In this document: positions 1 to 12,107 of the stretch, piece after piece
Layout of the letters: each line of letters begins with the position of its first letter
How positions within the stretch are numbered: the stretch's first letter is position 1
NCBI RefSeq assembly: GCF_963678635.1
Contig: NC_087069.1
Coordinates: 36,561,959-36,625,958 of the forward strand
DNA: 64,000 bases
Direction: 5' to 3'
Origin: Symsagittifera roscoffensis
Taxonomy: Eukaryota; Xenacoelomorpha; Acoela; Convolutidae
The notes under the pieces: generated by a model
What the model was told of the DNA's origin: nothing
What the model saw: the letters and a program-made list of their open reading frames with translations, nothing else
The model's database searches: none
Program-made: the position numbers and the translations under genes

Positions 1-152
1 AAAAACACCCAATTTTTTTTAAACTATTCTGACACTTTATAATGCAGCTCTACAGTTTTTTTGGTAAGTTAAAACTTCATAATTTTTGTTATTAACTTTC
101 ACCATCTTATGTTCTGTCGAGTGGATTATATTTTTATGATGAAGGATCATGT

Positions 153-3100
153 GTAGAAAAGTATCCCATGACAGGAATCAACCCAAAGGGGTCGGACGGA
201 AGTGTAACAGCCGAATGCTGCAGGGGTGGATGAACGTCAGGTCAGTTGTTAGTGGGTACAATTATGGTAGATGAGTCCCCAGAAGAAGCAAAAATGATTA
301 ATAGGTCTCTAAAAGTAGAAAAGTATCCCATGACAGGAATCAACCCAAAGGGCTCGGAGGGAAGTGTAACAGCCGAATGCTGCAGGAGTGGATGCACGTC
401 AGGTCAGTTGTTAGTGGGTACAATTATGGTAGATGAGTCCCCAGAAGAAGCAAAAATGATTAATAGGTCTCTAAAAGTAGAAAAGTATCCCATGACAGGA
501 ATCAACCCAAAGGGGTCGGAGGGAAGTGTAACAGCCGAATGCTGCAGGAGTGGATGAACGTCAGGTCAGTTGTTAGTGGGTACAATTATGGTAGATGAGT
601 CCCCAGAAGAAGCAAAAATGATTAATAGGTCTCTAAAAGTAGAAAAGTATCCCATGACAGGAATCAACCCAAAGGGGTCGGAGGGAAGTGTAACAGCCGA
701 ATGCTGCAGGAGTGGATGAACGTCAGGTCATTTGTTAGTGGGTACAATTATGGTAGATGAGTCCCCAGAAGAAGCAAAAATGATTAATAGGTCTCTAAAA
801 GTAGCAAAATATCCCATGACAGGAATCAACCCAAAGGGGTCGGAGGGAAGTGTAACAGCCGAATGCTGCAGGAGTGGATGAACGTCAGGTCAGTTGTTAG
901 TGGGTACAATTATGGTAGATGAGTCCCCAGAAGAAGCAAAAATGATTAATAGGTCTCTAAAAGTAGAAAAGTATCCCATGACAGGAATCAACCCAAAGGG
1001 CTCGGAGGGAAGTGTAACAGCCGAATGCTGCAGGAGTGGATGCACGTCAGGTCAGTTGTTAGTGGGTACAATTATGGTAGATGAGTCCCCAGAAGAAGCA
1101 AAAATGATTAATAGGTCTCTAAAAGTAGAAAAGTATCCCATGACAGGAATCAACCCAAAGGGGTCGGAGGGAAGTGTAACAGCCGAATGCTGCAGGAGTG
1201 GATGAACGTCAGGTCAGTTGTTAGTGGGTACAATTATGGTAGATGAGTCCCCAGAAGAAGCAAAAATGATTAATAGGTCTCTAAAAGTAGAAAAGTATCC
1301 CATGACAGGAATCAACCCAAAGGGCTCGGAGGGAAGTGTAACAGCCGAATGCTGCAGGAGTGGATGCACGTCAGGTCAGTTGTTAGTGGGTACAATTATG
1401 GTAGATGAGTCCCCAGAAGAAGCAAAAATGATTAATAGGTCTCTAAAAGTAGAAAAGTATCCCATGACAGGAATCAACCCAAAGGGCTCGGAGGGAAGTG
1501 TAACAGCCGAATGCTGCAGGAGTGGATGCACGTCAGGTCAGTTGTTAGTGGGTACAATTATGGTAGATGAGTCCCCAGAAGAAGCAAAAATGATTAATAG
1601 GTCTCTAAAAGTAGAAAAGTATCCCATGACAGGAATCAACCCAAAGGGGTCGGAGGGAAGTGTAACAGCCGAATGCTGCAGGAGTGGATGAACGTCAGGT
1701 CAGTTGTTAGTGGGTACAATTATGGTAGATGAGTCCCCAGAAGAAGCAAAAATGATTAATAGGTCTCTAAAAGTAGAAAAGTATCCCATGACAGGAATCA
1801 ACCCAAAGGGGTCGGAGGGAAGTGTAACAGCCGAATGCTGCAGGAGTGGATGAACGTCAGGTCATTTGTTAGTGGGTACAATTATGGTAGATGAGTCCCC
1901 AGAAGAAGCAAAAATGATTAATAGGTCTCTAAAAGTAGCAAAATATCCCATGACAGGAATCAACCCAAAGGGGTCGGAGGGAAGTGTAACAGCCGAATGC
2001 TGCAGGAGTGGATGAACGTCAGGTCAGTTGTTAGTGGGTACAATTATGGTAGATGAGTCCCCAGAAGAAGCAAAAATGATTAATAGGTCTCTAAAAGTAG
2101 AAAAGTATCCCATGACAGGAATAAACCCAAAGGGGTCGGAGGGAAGTGTAACAGCCGAATGCTGCAGGAGTGGATGAACGTCAGGTCAGTTGTTAGTGGG
2201 TACAATTATGGTAGATGAGTCCCCCCAGAAGAAGCAAAATGATTAATAGGTCTCTAAAAGTAGAAAAGTATCCCATGACAGGAATCAACCCAAAGGGGTC
2301 GGAGGGAAGTGTAACAGCCGAATGCTGCAGGAGTGGATGAACGTCAGGTCAGTTGTTAGTGGGTACAATTATGGTAGATGAGTCCCCAGAAGAAGCAAAA
2401 ATGATTAATAGGTCTCTAAAAGTAGAAAAGTATCCCATGACAGGAATCAACCCAAAGGGGTCGGAGGGAAGTGTAACAGCCGAATGCTGCAGGAGTGGAT
2501 GAACGTCAGGTCAGTTGTTAGTGGGTACAATTATGGTAGATGAGTCCCCAGAAGAAGCAAAAATGATTAATAGGTCTCTAAAAGTAGAAAAGTATCCCAT
2601 GACAGGAATCAACCCAAAGGGGTAGGAGGAAAGTGTAACAGCCGAATGCTGCAGGAGTGGATGAACGTCAGGTCAGTTGTTAGTGGGTACAATTATGGTA
2701 GATGAGTCCCCAGAAGAAGCAAAAATGATTAATAGGTCTCTAAAAGTAGAAAAGTATCCCATGACAGGAATCAACCCAAAGGGGTCGGAGGGAAGTGTAA
2801 CAGCCGAATGCTGCAGGAGTGGATGAACGTCAGGTCATTTGTTAGTGGGTATAATTATGGTAGATGAGTCCCCAGAAGAAGCAAAAATGATTAATAGGTC
2901 TCTAAAAGTAGCAAAATATCCCATGACAGGAATCAACCCAAAGGGGTCGGAGGGAAGTGTAACAGCCGAATGCTGCAGGAGTGGATGAACGTCAGGTCAG
3001 TTGTTAGTGGGTACAATTATGGTAGATGAGTCCCCAGAAGAAGCAAAAATGATTAATAGGTCTCTAAAAGTAGAAAAGTATCCCATGACAGGAATAAACC

Positions 3101-5503
3101 CAAAGGGGTCGGAGGGAAGTGTAACAGCCGAATGCTGCAGGAGTGGATGAACGTCAGGTCAGTTGTTAGTGGGTACAATTATGGTAGATGAGTCCCCCCA
3201 GAAGAAGCAAAATGATTAATAGGTCTCTAAAAGTAGAAAAGTATCCCATGACAGGAATCAACCCAAAGGGGTCGGAGGGAAGTGTAACAGCCGAATGCTG
3301 CAGGAGTGGATGAACGTCAGGTCAGTTGTTAGTGGGTACAATTATGGTAGATGAGTCCCCAGAAGAAGCAAAAATGATTAATAGGTCTCTAAAAGTAGAA
3401 AAGTATCCCATGACAGGAATCAACCCAAAGGGGTCGGAGGGAAGTGTAACAGCCGAATGCTGCAGGAGTGGATGAACGTCAGGTCAGTTGTTAGTGGGTA
3501 CAATTATGGTAGATGAGTCCCCAGAAGAAGCAAAAATGATTAATAGGTCTCTAAAAGTAGAAAAGTATCCCATGACAGGAATCAACCCAAAGGGGTCGGA
3601 GGAAAGTGTAACAGCCGAATGCTGCAGGAGTGGATGAACGTCAGGTCAGTTGTTAGTGGGTACAATTATGGTAGATGAGTCCCCAGAAGAAGCAAAAATG
3701 ATTAATAGGTCTCTAAAAGTAGAAAAGTATCCCATGACAGGAATCAACCCAAAGGGGTCGGAGGGAAGTGTAACAGCCGAATGCTGCAGGAGTGGATGAA
3801 CGTCAGGTCAGTTGTTAGTGGGTACAATTATGGTAGATGAGTCCCCAGAAGAAGCAAAAATGATTAATAGGTCTCTAAAAGTAGAAAAGTATCCCATGAC
3901 AGGAATCAACCCAAAGGGGTCGGAGGGAAGTGTAACAGCCGAATGCTGCAGGAGTGGATAAACGTCAGGTCAGTTGTTAGTGGGTACAATTATGGTAGAT
4001 GAGTCCCCAGAAGAAGCAAAAATGATTAATAGGTCTCTAAAAGTAGAAAAGTATCCCATGACAGGAATCAATCCAAAGGGGTCGGAGGGAAGTGTAACAG
4101 CCGAATGCTGCAGGAGTGGATGAACGTCAGGTCAGTTGTTAGTGGGTACAATTATGGTAGATGAGTCCCCAGAAGAAGCAAAAATGATTAATAGGTCTCT
4201 AAAAGTAGAAAAGTATCCCATGACAGGAAACAACCCAAAGGGGTCGGAGGGAAGTGTAACAGCCGAATGCTGCAGGGGTGGATGAACGTCAGGTCAGTTG
4301 TTAGTGGATACAATTATGGTAGATGAGTCCCCAGAAGAAGCAAAAATTATTAATAGGTCTCTAAAAGTAGAAAAGTATCCCATGACAGGAATCAACCCAA
4401 AGGGGTCGGAGGGAAGTGTAACAGCCGAATGCTGCAGGAGTGGATGAACGTCAGGTCAGTTGTTAGTGGGTACAATTATGGTAGATGAGTCCCCAGAAGA
4501 AGCAAAAATGATTAATAGGTCTCTAAAAGTAGAAAAGTATCCCATGACAGGAATCAACCCAAAGGGGTCGGAGGGAAGTGTAACAGCCGAATGCTGCAGG
4601 AGTGGATGAACGTCAGGTCAGTTGTTAGTGGGTACAATTATGGTAGATGAGTCCCCAGAAGAAGCAAAAATGATTAATAGGTCTCTAAAAGTAGAAAAGT
4701 ATCCCATGACAGGAATCAACCCAAAGGGGTCGGAGGGAAGTGTAACAGCCGAATGCTGCAGGAGTGGATGAACGTCAGGTCAGTTGTTAGTGGGTACAAT
4801 TATGGTAGATGAGTCCCCAGAAGAAGCAAAAATGATTAATAGGTCTCGAAAAGTAGAAAAGTATCCCATGACAGTAATCAACCCAAAGGGGTCGGAGGGA
4901 AGTGAAACAGCCGAATGCTGCAGGAGTGGATGAACGTCAGGTCAGTTGTTAGTGGGTACAATTATGATAGATGAGTCCCCAGAAGAAGCAAAAATGATTA
5001 ATAGGTCTCTAAAAGTAGAAAAGTATCCCATGACAGGAATCAACCCAAAGGGGTCGGAGGGAAGTGTAACAGCCGAATGCTGCAGGAGTGGATGAACGTC
5101 AGGTCAGTTGTTAGTGGGTACAATTATGGTAGATGAGTCCCCAGAAGAAGCAAAAATGATTAATAGGTCTCTAAAAGTAGAAAAGTATCCCATGACAGGA
5201 ATCAACCCAAAGGGGTCGGAGGGAAGTGTAACAGCCGAATGCCGAAGGAGTGGATGAACGTCAGGTCAGTTGTTAGTGGGTACAATTATGGTAGATGAGT
5301 CCCCAGAAGAAGCAAAAATGATTAATAGGTCTCTAAAAGTAGAAAAGTATCCCATGACAGGAATCAACCCAAAGGGGTCGGAGGGAAGTGTAACAGCCGA
5401 ATGCTGCAGGAGTGGATGAACGTCAGGTCAGTTGTTAGTGGGTACAATTATGGTAGATGAGTCCCCAGAAGAAGCAAAAATGATTAATAGGTCTCTAAAA
5501 GTA
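153..5503 (+). repeat. 162-bp tandem array, about 33 copies
   Basis: Near-identical 162-bp units follow each other without gaps: 32 complete units start at 246, 408, 570 and so on to 5270, with partial units at both ends. Two units (from 2190 and 3163) are 163 bp because of the same +2/-1 indel. A six-unit block is duplicated: 1866-2838 and 2839-3811 share the same ordered variants (GCAAAATAT, ATAAACCC, the indel, GGAGGAAAG). The unit is 54 codons long and one forward frame is open except for a TGA where four units (246, 894, 1218, 1380) read TGC; those four also share CTCGG in place of GTCGG. The short ORFs this makes are not convincing genes because most units stop and two shift frame. Best read as a satellite or minisatellite; no known family is recognised. 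Confidence 0.97.
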
Positions 5504-5595
5504 ACAAGCATGAATGATGGGTTCCTAGACGTAACGAGTACAAACGATTGATCCTTAAATTTAGCAAATAAAAATGATGGGTCCCGATGCAGAAA
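5473..5595 (+). repeat. degenerate ~30-bp repeat at the array edge
   Basis: The segment AAAAATGATTAATAGGTCTC of the 162-bp unit is followed by about three diverged versions of itself at ~30-bp spacing (for example ATGAATGATGGGTTCCTAGA and AAAATGATGGGTCCC). This suggests that an older short repeat underlies, or was captured into, the 162-bp unit. Confidence 0.6.
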
Positions 5596-6174
5596 AACCA
5601 AAAAACAATGTACTCAAATACATGCTGGAAAAATGCGCTCTTAAATCTTCAAAAAGAGCATTCTCTTCGAGGACCATCTATATTTTAGAGAACTTACCAA
5701 CGTAGTTTCTACTGATTATGATTGTCATTGTAAACAAGAAAAACTCGCGGATGGACTTTCTCCACGCAAATCGAGGAATCGCAAAAAAGTAGGGAGTCGT
5801 GTTATCAGGGGGTCGAAATCCTGAGTCGAATATCCCTACCCCCCACCTAATCCGCTCCTGAAATCATGTTGAGAACCCCTCGTATATCGCTGTTGATCAC
5901 ATTGAAGTTGTTATTTCAGCTGTGATGAGAACTTCGAGCGTCAAAAAAATGTCCGAATGTTTTAGCTTTTCTGATTGATTTGGAGCAGAAAAATTGAAAT
6001 ATGATACTATATGATTGTTACAATATGAAAAAAAACACAAGTGACTCTCCTGCCGAAAAATTTTTAGTTTGTCCTTAATTTCATATTTTTTTTGTAATAA
6101 GATCTGTTTTATCGGGAATTCTTGTTCAACTTATTGAACTAAATGCTATTTGAAAATATTGATTGTTTCGACAT
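5596..6174. other. AT-rich DNA, nothing recognised
   Basis: No open frame of note, RNA gene or repeat with recognisable ends was seen between the 162-bp array and the MITE at 6175. Confidence 0.5.
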
Positions 6175-6571
6175 CAAGGGCGGATTTTTGCGGATGATTC
6201 TCCCGCTCTCAGGAATTCGACCCTCTCACCAACCAAAGGGTCCCTCTTTTGTGACATCCATTTTCGACAAACCAAACCTAAAATTTTTCTAAAATCGCCC
6301 TCGGCGCCAATATATACTTATATTATGGGGGGAGCGCGCGCCTAAAAAACGGGATTCTTGGTTAAAATTTTCCAAAAAGTGGCTAAAAACGCCTTGTGGC
6401 CTGTTTTTTTTTATCAAACTTTTGCCTGCGGCGCAGACATTTTGGTCCAAGATAGAGTTTTTTTAAGTGCTTTGGGAGAGCTCGGAAAATGAATTTGGTC
6501 GACCAAATTTCGAAAAAATTTTGAAAATCCGCCCCCCCCCCTCCGTCGAGAAAATCCTAGCTCCGTCCCTG
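6175..6571. mobile_element. hAT-like MITE, old copy
   Basis: It begins CAAGGGCGGATTT and ends CTAGCTCCGTCCCTG, degenerate forms of the inverted termini CAGGGGCGGATTTAGG / CCTAGATCCGCCCCTG seen intact at 57553-57975. The interior matches that copy (AAATTTTTCTAAA, GGCGCCAATATATACT, GAGCGCGCGCC, TTTGGGAGAGCTC). It carries no transposase. No matching 8-bp target duplication remains, consistent with age. Confidence 0.8.
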
Positions 6572-6799
6572 ATTAAAAGTCTGCGTTTCTATAATTCTTA
6601 AATCAATGCTATTCTCCTATCGTTTTAATTCTCCGAAGCGATTCATTCATTTTTTTTAGCTTTGCTTGCTTCATTTTTTACCGTAATTTTATTTCCACAA
6701 TTTTTAGTAGAGTTTTTTGAAATTTGAATATCTTCTTCATATATTTTACTTGTTATGAGGATTGCAAACTGAAGTGCTACGCGAATGAGGTACCGCCAG

Positions 6800-7036
6800 G
6801 ATGATACTGGGCAAGGACTGGGACAGCAGTTACATAATTTGGAAAAACTTGACTCACCAATACACTGACAATGCATGGTCAGGTAAGAACTTTGAGGGTG
6901 ATGAAGAATTTTGATCCAATTATAACAACATTTTATTTCAGTGTCTGCTTTTGATGGAAATTCAGGATTTCATTTGCAGGTAGAATACCTTGGCGTATAT
7001 AAAGTGCACAGGGCTGAATTTTTTCTGTTAAGTTAA
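6800..7036 (+). CDS. possible two-exon protein, unrecognised, truncated by an LTR insertion
   Basis: Predicted exons are 6800-6882 and 6942-7036, joined across a 59-bp intron with donor CAG|GTAAGA and acceptor TTTTATTTCAG; the phase matches (one base plus two). The first exon can start at ATG 6801 and reads MILGKDWDSSYIIWKNLTHQ and on to DNAWS; the second reads VSAFDGNSGFHLQVEYLGVY and ends at TAA 7034-7036. An in-frame TGA at 6786-6788 means that either the ATG is used or an upstream exon joins near 6800. The last codons lie inside the left LTR that begins at 7026, so the original C-terminus was probably replaced by the insertion. No family is recognised and no signal peptide is seen. It could be a gene relic; the strong splice signals are the main support. 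Confidence 0.38.
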
Positions 7037-7248
7037 GGCATCTCGATTTTAAAGGACTCAGGCTAGGGACTGGGATTTAATTTGAGGATTGAACTGAAGA
7101 TTGAGAAGAGATGGTGATAGTTGAAGAAAGAATTGACAAAGTCATATATACATGTCATAACAATTTAACTATCACAAAAGTACCGAATATTTAATTATGT
7201 CTAATTATTAGTCGGTGATCACTAGTTGACCTTGCCTGAGCTTAATCA
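7026..7248 (-). repeat. LTR (3' LTR of a minus-strand element)
   Basis: It starts TGTTAAG and ends TTTAATCA-like (CTTAATCA), and is a diverged direct repeat of 8866-9062. Shared blocks include GACTGGGATTTA, GAGGATTGAACTGAA, GATTGAGAA and AGCTTAATCAGTTT. The TG..CA termini fit an LTR. Flanking 5-bp duplications are not evident. Confidence 0.7.
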
Positions 7249-8865
7249 GTTTAAAATAGTTGACCTCCGCCAGATTAATCTCTTCAATTTACTTCCAGGC
7301 TGCGATCCATCAGTGTTCTTCGTCGACGATGATCCACCTTAGCATTGGGGTTTTTTTTGTCAATAAAGGCGTTTCCATGACCTTGTTGGGGGTAAAAATG
7401 GTGTTCGAATCTCTCATCTTCCATGCGTTCTCAATCAAAGTGGTACTTCACAGGTCACAGGGCTCTTGCGAATCTTGATGCAGCTCTGGCTGTCCTTCAT
7501 GATCACTGTTGTTTCGCCATTAAACACGACGATCTCACCACAACCGGTAAATGATCGTAGATATAGAGCCTCTTGAACCGTTGCTGCAATTTCATGATAT
7601 TAGCCTCCTTTGTTGAGGAGTAGTAGGCACTTTTGTGAACTTTGTAACTCTACACTAACAGCACCTTGTGAAAAATGTATCTCCTCACAGCATCTTGGTA
7701 GTTTTTGATCTCTACTTCCACCCTTGACAGCGTTCGAATCAGATTTTTCAGAGTTGTCGCTTCGTTGCAGCTCTTAAAATTAGAAAAGCATCCTTGTCCG
7801 GCAGCATACAATTATTTCACACCGTATCCACAATGAGGTGTTCTTCCCATGTTGAAGTTGTAGCACAGCAACTGAAGAATCCTGTCCTCCCTTGATTTCA
7901 CTCCCTTGCGAAATGACCACTTTGACTAAACTTGAAGCACCCTGCTTCTTTGCTCCGGTCCCATTTGTTTCACCCAACCCACTGCCTTGAGCACTAGATT
8001 GTCCACTGTCGCTGCAGAATTTGCTGTCGTTCGCCATATGACCCCCTCTGACCGCACCATAGCAGCCACAAAAAATAACACTCTTTTCTACTTTCTCATA
8101 ACTTGCATGGATACGTGACCATGCCCAGTCCTCTCTTTCATTCAAGACTTCCTGGTGTCATCGTACTTCCTCACCCTCGTTGTTCTCAGCTCTGGAAGCT
8201 TCTTGGCTGGTTGAACAATCTCCTGCGCCACAAAATGCTCTCAGCTGTCAGGCAGCTTAGTGATCACCAGAGTAATGAACAGAGTACGCGTGATTGATTC
8301 TCCAGCTTCGCTCTTTTACCTCTTCAGCTCTTGGCTGCGAATGATGTAGCCATCGAGAAAATCCTCTGGTTGTAAGCGCAGCTTCGCAAGCTAATCCACT
8401 AGGTTGATCACTTTTGGTAAACTCTACAATTTCTTTTGCAGCAGCTTCTCGGCCTTTTTTTGATGATAGAGCCACCTATTCTCACGCTGTGTCGTTCTTC
8501 AATAACATCAAAAATCTGTTATCCAATTCAAGAAGTAGGTGGGACCATACAGTGTTCAAAGTTTTTTTCTCTCTGCATGATGAAAACTGCTCGGTTCTTC
8601 ATCTTCGTGTCGCAGGCTGCCTGCTGATCGGCATTCGGATTCTCGGGGAGAGTAGGCTCTGGCAGATCATCATTGAAAAACACTGTCCTAAGCCCGTGGC
8701 GCGCATCAGTGCCAGATTTTTTCTCGTACCAGCAGGAAAATTTCCAGACTATCGACTAAAAACCGCCAGCTTCAAATCCACGGTTGCTAAAGACTGCTAT
8801 CTGAGAGCTAAAAACTCTGGCATAAATAAAAATCAAGAAAGTATTAGAACTCGGGGTCCGTAACC
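7249..8865 (-). mobile_element. internal region of a decayed LTR retrotransposon (copia-like gag/protease)
   Basis: Read on the minus strand, the region between the two LTRs has a gag-like stretch (about 8470-8170, with TKLPDS and EHFVAQEI in one frame). This is followed by a zinc-knuckle-like motif FCGC..GGHMANDSKFC (open frame 8145-7780, about residues 25-44) and then by frames resembling a retroviral-type protease region. Stops and frameshifts are frequent. The order gag, knuckle, protease and the ~200-bp LTRs point to an internally deleted copia-type element. No reverse transcriptase or integrase is present in the 1.6 kb, so family assignment is tentative. Confidence 0.5.
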
Positions 8866-9062
8866 TGTTAAGCATTGAGACTTAGTGCACCTGGGATTCG
8901 AAAAAAGGGGCTTACAGACTGGGATTTATTCTGAGGATTGAACTGAAAATTGAGAAAAGACACTGATAATTCAGGAAAGAACTAAGAAAAGAAGGACATA
9001 ACAAACTAAAAATCTAGTTTATTAGTCTATGATGATTAGTTGATATTATCCGAGTTTAATCA
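8866..9062 (-). repeat. LTR (5' LTR of the minus-strand element)
   Basis: A direct repeat of 7026-7248 with the same TGTTAAG..TTTAATCA ends. On the minus strand it is followed by GGTTACGGACCCCGAG, where a primer-binding site would be expected. Divergence between the two LTRs, including indels, indicates an old insertion. Confidence 0.7.
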
Positions 9063-9670
9063 GTTTTTTGAGAATTCTGTGCTTAAAGAGAGAAAAAAAT
9101 TAGAAAGCGCCGAATGGTTCCGGTGAATTTCGAGACAATTTTTTAGACCGCTCGGCCAACCTAACTCCTTTGGGTTTAATTTAACTGTTGTTTTTTCTCG
9201 TTTGTTTTGCATGGCAATTAAAAACTTTGACTGTTCATGTAAAAAAACTTCATTTTCAAGAAGATGCGTTTGTTGAAACCACAGGGCAATTGCTTTCAAC
9301 GGGATAAAAAATAGTGTTTTTATTGGGAGAAAAATTGAATTTTTTCGTGAACAGAAAAAAAATTGCGTTAAACTGACTCAACGGCTTAGTTCAAACCTCA
9401 CTATTGCAGAGAAAGTTTTGGACTTTATAGACAGGTAAATTGCAATTTCGGGAAATATTAGTTCAGATTATTTCAATTTTTTGAGGAAAAAAAACATAAT
9501 TATGTTTTTCGAACTTTGAACTCATGGAGAGGTGAAGTTTGATTTTTTGAATTTGATAGGATGAAATCTTTTTTTTGTTACGTCGTATGACTCAAAACCG
9601 TAAAAAAAACGTCAAAGATATGAATGATTTGAATGCATTCTGGCAAATCATAATTCGCATCCAAACGTGT
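9063..9670. other. no gene recognised
   Basis: AT-rich sequence with short non-informative frames. Nothing can be assigned. Confidence 0.4.
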
Positions 9671-10104
9671 AATTGTTTAAATGAAATAATCCCATTCAAA
9701 GCTAGAACAGGCTAAAATCAGCCACATTTTTTGATGGCAAATCAAAGATGGCAAAAAATAGCCAAAAAATATCAAACAATGTCTTTTTCTACATTTTATG
9801 ATTAGTTCTAGCGATTTATACTTTTTGGTTTCGTGCTAAAAGACCATTTTTGGGGCGCTCAATTATACTAGTCATACTGCTGAACAAAACGAATTGTTTG
9901 AACGAAATTATCCCATTCGAAGCTAGAACAGGCTAAAATCAGCCAAATGTTTTGAATCACATAAAGATGGCAAAAAAATAAACAAAAAAAATCAAATAAT
10001 TTCTTTTTCTACATTTTATTATTAGTTTTAGCGATGTATACTTTTTGCTTTTGTGCTAAAAGACCATTATGGGGCGCTCAATTACACTAGTCATACTGCT
10101 GAAC
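9671..10104 (+). repeat. direct duplication, two ~215-bp copies
   Basis: Copies at 9671-9885 and 9892-10104 share AGCTAGAACAGGCTAAAATC, TTTCTTTTTCTACATTTTAT and GGGGCGCTCAATTA, and both end GTCATACTGCTGAAC. The offset is 221 bp. They differ by many substitutions and small indels, so the duplication is old. Content is unknown. Confidence 0.9.
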
Positions 10105-10531
10105 GGGTAATAGTGCCTTCGAAGATTTTTAGTACGCTGCAAAGAGCTACTCGGTTGCTGTCTTTTCCAAAGTTAAACATTCTATTGCGGGCTGAAAGAT
10201 AATCACTTCGGGGTATAAGAGACTCTACATCTACAAGTCAGCCTAAACAGCCGGTCTTAAGAGTGAAAAAGAGTGTCACTTGGCTCAATTTGAATCCAAT
10301 CCGTATTGCATTTGAATACTCGCGTGAATATATTGCATTTGTGCACAAACCAATTTCTCTGAATGAAATCATACTCGAAGCTCAAAGAAGGGAACATAGC
10401 ACTTGGCTGCCTCATCAGGAATTGGTTAAGCGTGATAGCGTTTCCAAATGATCCGAATAGCTGTATAGTGGAGTATTCAAAGGTTGCTTGACTTAGAAGT
10501 ACGTTGTGACCAAGAAGTGGGCTCCTAGTAT
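10105..10531. other. no gene recognised; probably flank or 3' end of the BEL/Pao relic
   Basis: Short overlapping frames only. On the minus strand this lies just downstream of the integrase fragment, so it may hold the 3' part of that element, but no LTR was identified. Confidence 0.3.
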
Positions 10532-10771
10532 TTAATAAAATGCACGCTTGCAGGGCTTTACCAGACGTTCTAATGAGCTACCAGGATGTGGCGCAAGAGG
10601 TAGCTTGTTTTTCCATTTTGTAAATTTGGGTAATAAGCGGTTGGGAGTCTGCTGATTCCAAGTTCCAAAGTACGCCAGCAAATCCTTCACGGTGCCAATG
10701 TAGTTTTTGCTTTTATCCGGCCAGATGACAGACGCAGGTCCTCGACGGGCAGCAAACCTCTCAATGCTCAC
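10532..10771 (-). pseudogene. BEL/Pao integrase fragment
   Basis: The 79-residue frame matches the C-terminal half of BEL/Pao integrase cores. It has RFAARRGPASVIWPDKSKNY near residues 5-24 (family pattern: RRG.P..I.SDNGTNF), WNQ at 38-40, APHPG at 60-64 and LERLVKPCKRAF at 67-78, where E68 corresponds to the catalytic Glu of the DDE triad. In living elements this domain inserts the cDNA into the chromosome. Here it is isolated by stops on both sides and cannot be functional. Confidence 0.75.
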
Positions 10772-12107
10772 AACACGAATTGACGGTGGTACAAGGTACG
10801 GTTTCGATAAGGAGCGCTCGTGTCGTCAATCAAGTGAAGAGAAAGCCCCACCGCTTCCCCGAATTTCTACGGACAGATGCGTGAAATGGGCCAAATTAGT
10901 CGACTCAGCAAAACCGAAATGCATGTTATGCGTTTTGAAGGGAGTTCCGACATCATGCAGTTGACACGCTTGTTTAAAAATGGGCTCATCACATGGAACG
11001 CATTCATTTTCGGCTTCACGAAAGCCTAATTTCGGTTTCAAGATGGCAAGTTGAAATTGAATTACGGCGCGCATATCATCACAACACTGAAATGAAGATT
11101 GCGAACGAAAAGTTTAGCCAGATAGAGAAGACCAGCTTGTATCACAAAATGCTTAGCTTCAAGTTTGGCTTCAACAAGGCTTCGATTGCAACCTGTGAAG
11201 CTTAAAAGACAATTTGGTCTTATGATTGGGGAAAGTACGGCTCTTGAAACCGATTCTGTTACAATCATTTTTGCCCAAAAAAAATATCGATTTAGGATAG
11301 CTAACGTAGCTTTGATTAGGCTAATTCAAGCTCTACGAAAAGTCGGTTACACACTATCAGCCGAAATTATTTGCACATATCTAGGTCTGAACAAAAAATA
11401 TATGCTGCTACGCTCAAGAGCTTAGGAAAAGAGCTGAAAATTTCTCAGTTGACGATAGGTTTCTCGGCTCCGGTATCTGAATTGTCAACAAATAGGGTGA
11501 CTCCAACTACATCAGCAGTTGCATCCTCGAGGCGTATTATTTTTACAGCATCTAGACATGTTTTAAATGACCAGGCATGAGTTCTCAAGAAACACGATCC
11601 TGTGAGCTATGGTTTTCATGAAGCGCTTTGGTTGCAATCCCCCGTGTCATTGTCTGCGGGATTATTCTCACCAATGATTGGAAATTCTAAGATCTAATCA
11701 ACTCTATTGGCAACTCTATTTTTTGTTATCTGGAGCCACTGCAAAGCAATTGTACTGTCAGGCTACATTGATGTATCAGATATGAGAACGCGCAAGGCCA
11801 ATCGAATGTCTTCTCTTAGACACGTTGCCTAGAAGGCGACCGGCTTACATATGAGCTTCGGTACAATTGAGCTTTTCATTGGCGCTACACGAGCCTTTCT
11901 AATTGCAAATTTGACCTTTGTCTCACGAGACTCTGACAGACGACAACGTTGAAAATCCATGATGGCCAAATATTTCAAGTGAACTGCCGCCACACATGTT
12001 TTGTTCTACCATATCTCCAGGTGCACTAAAGAAAGAACGAGGGACTGTCATTTTTCATAGCAAAGGTAAAACCGATTGCCACTGCAAAAGCTTGGCGCTT
12101 AGGTTAT

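Noticed and set aside
246-1691. Open frames of 103 and 157 codons within the 162-bp array
   Set aside because: They start at TTG in repeat sequence and exist only where two or three units carry TGC in place of TGA; other units stop or shift frame.
153-5503. CRISPR array
   Set aside because: The repeats are 162 bp, contiguous and without unique spacers, and the DNA is eukaryotic.
8414-8863. Plus-strand frame of 149 codons
   Set aside because: It is antisense to the decayed LTR element and has no recognisable product.
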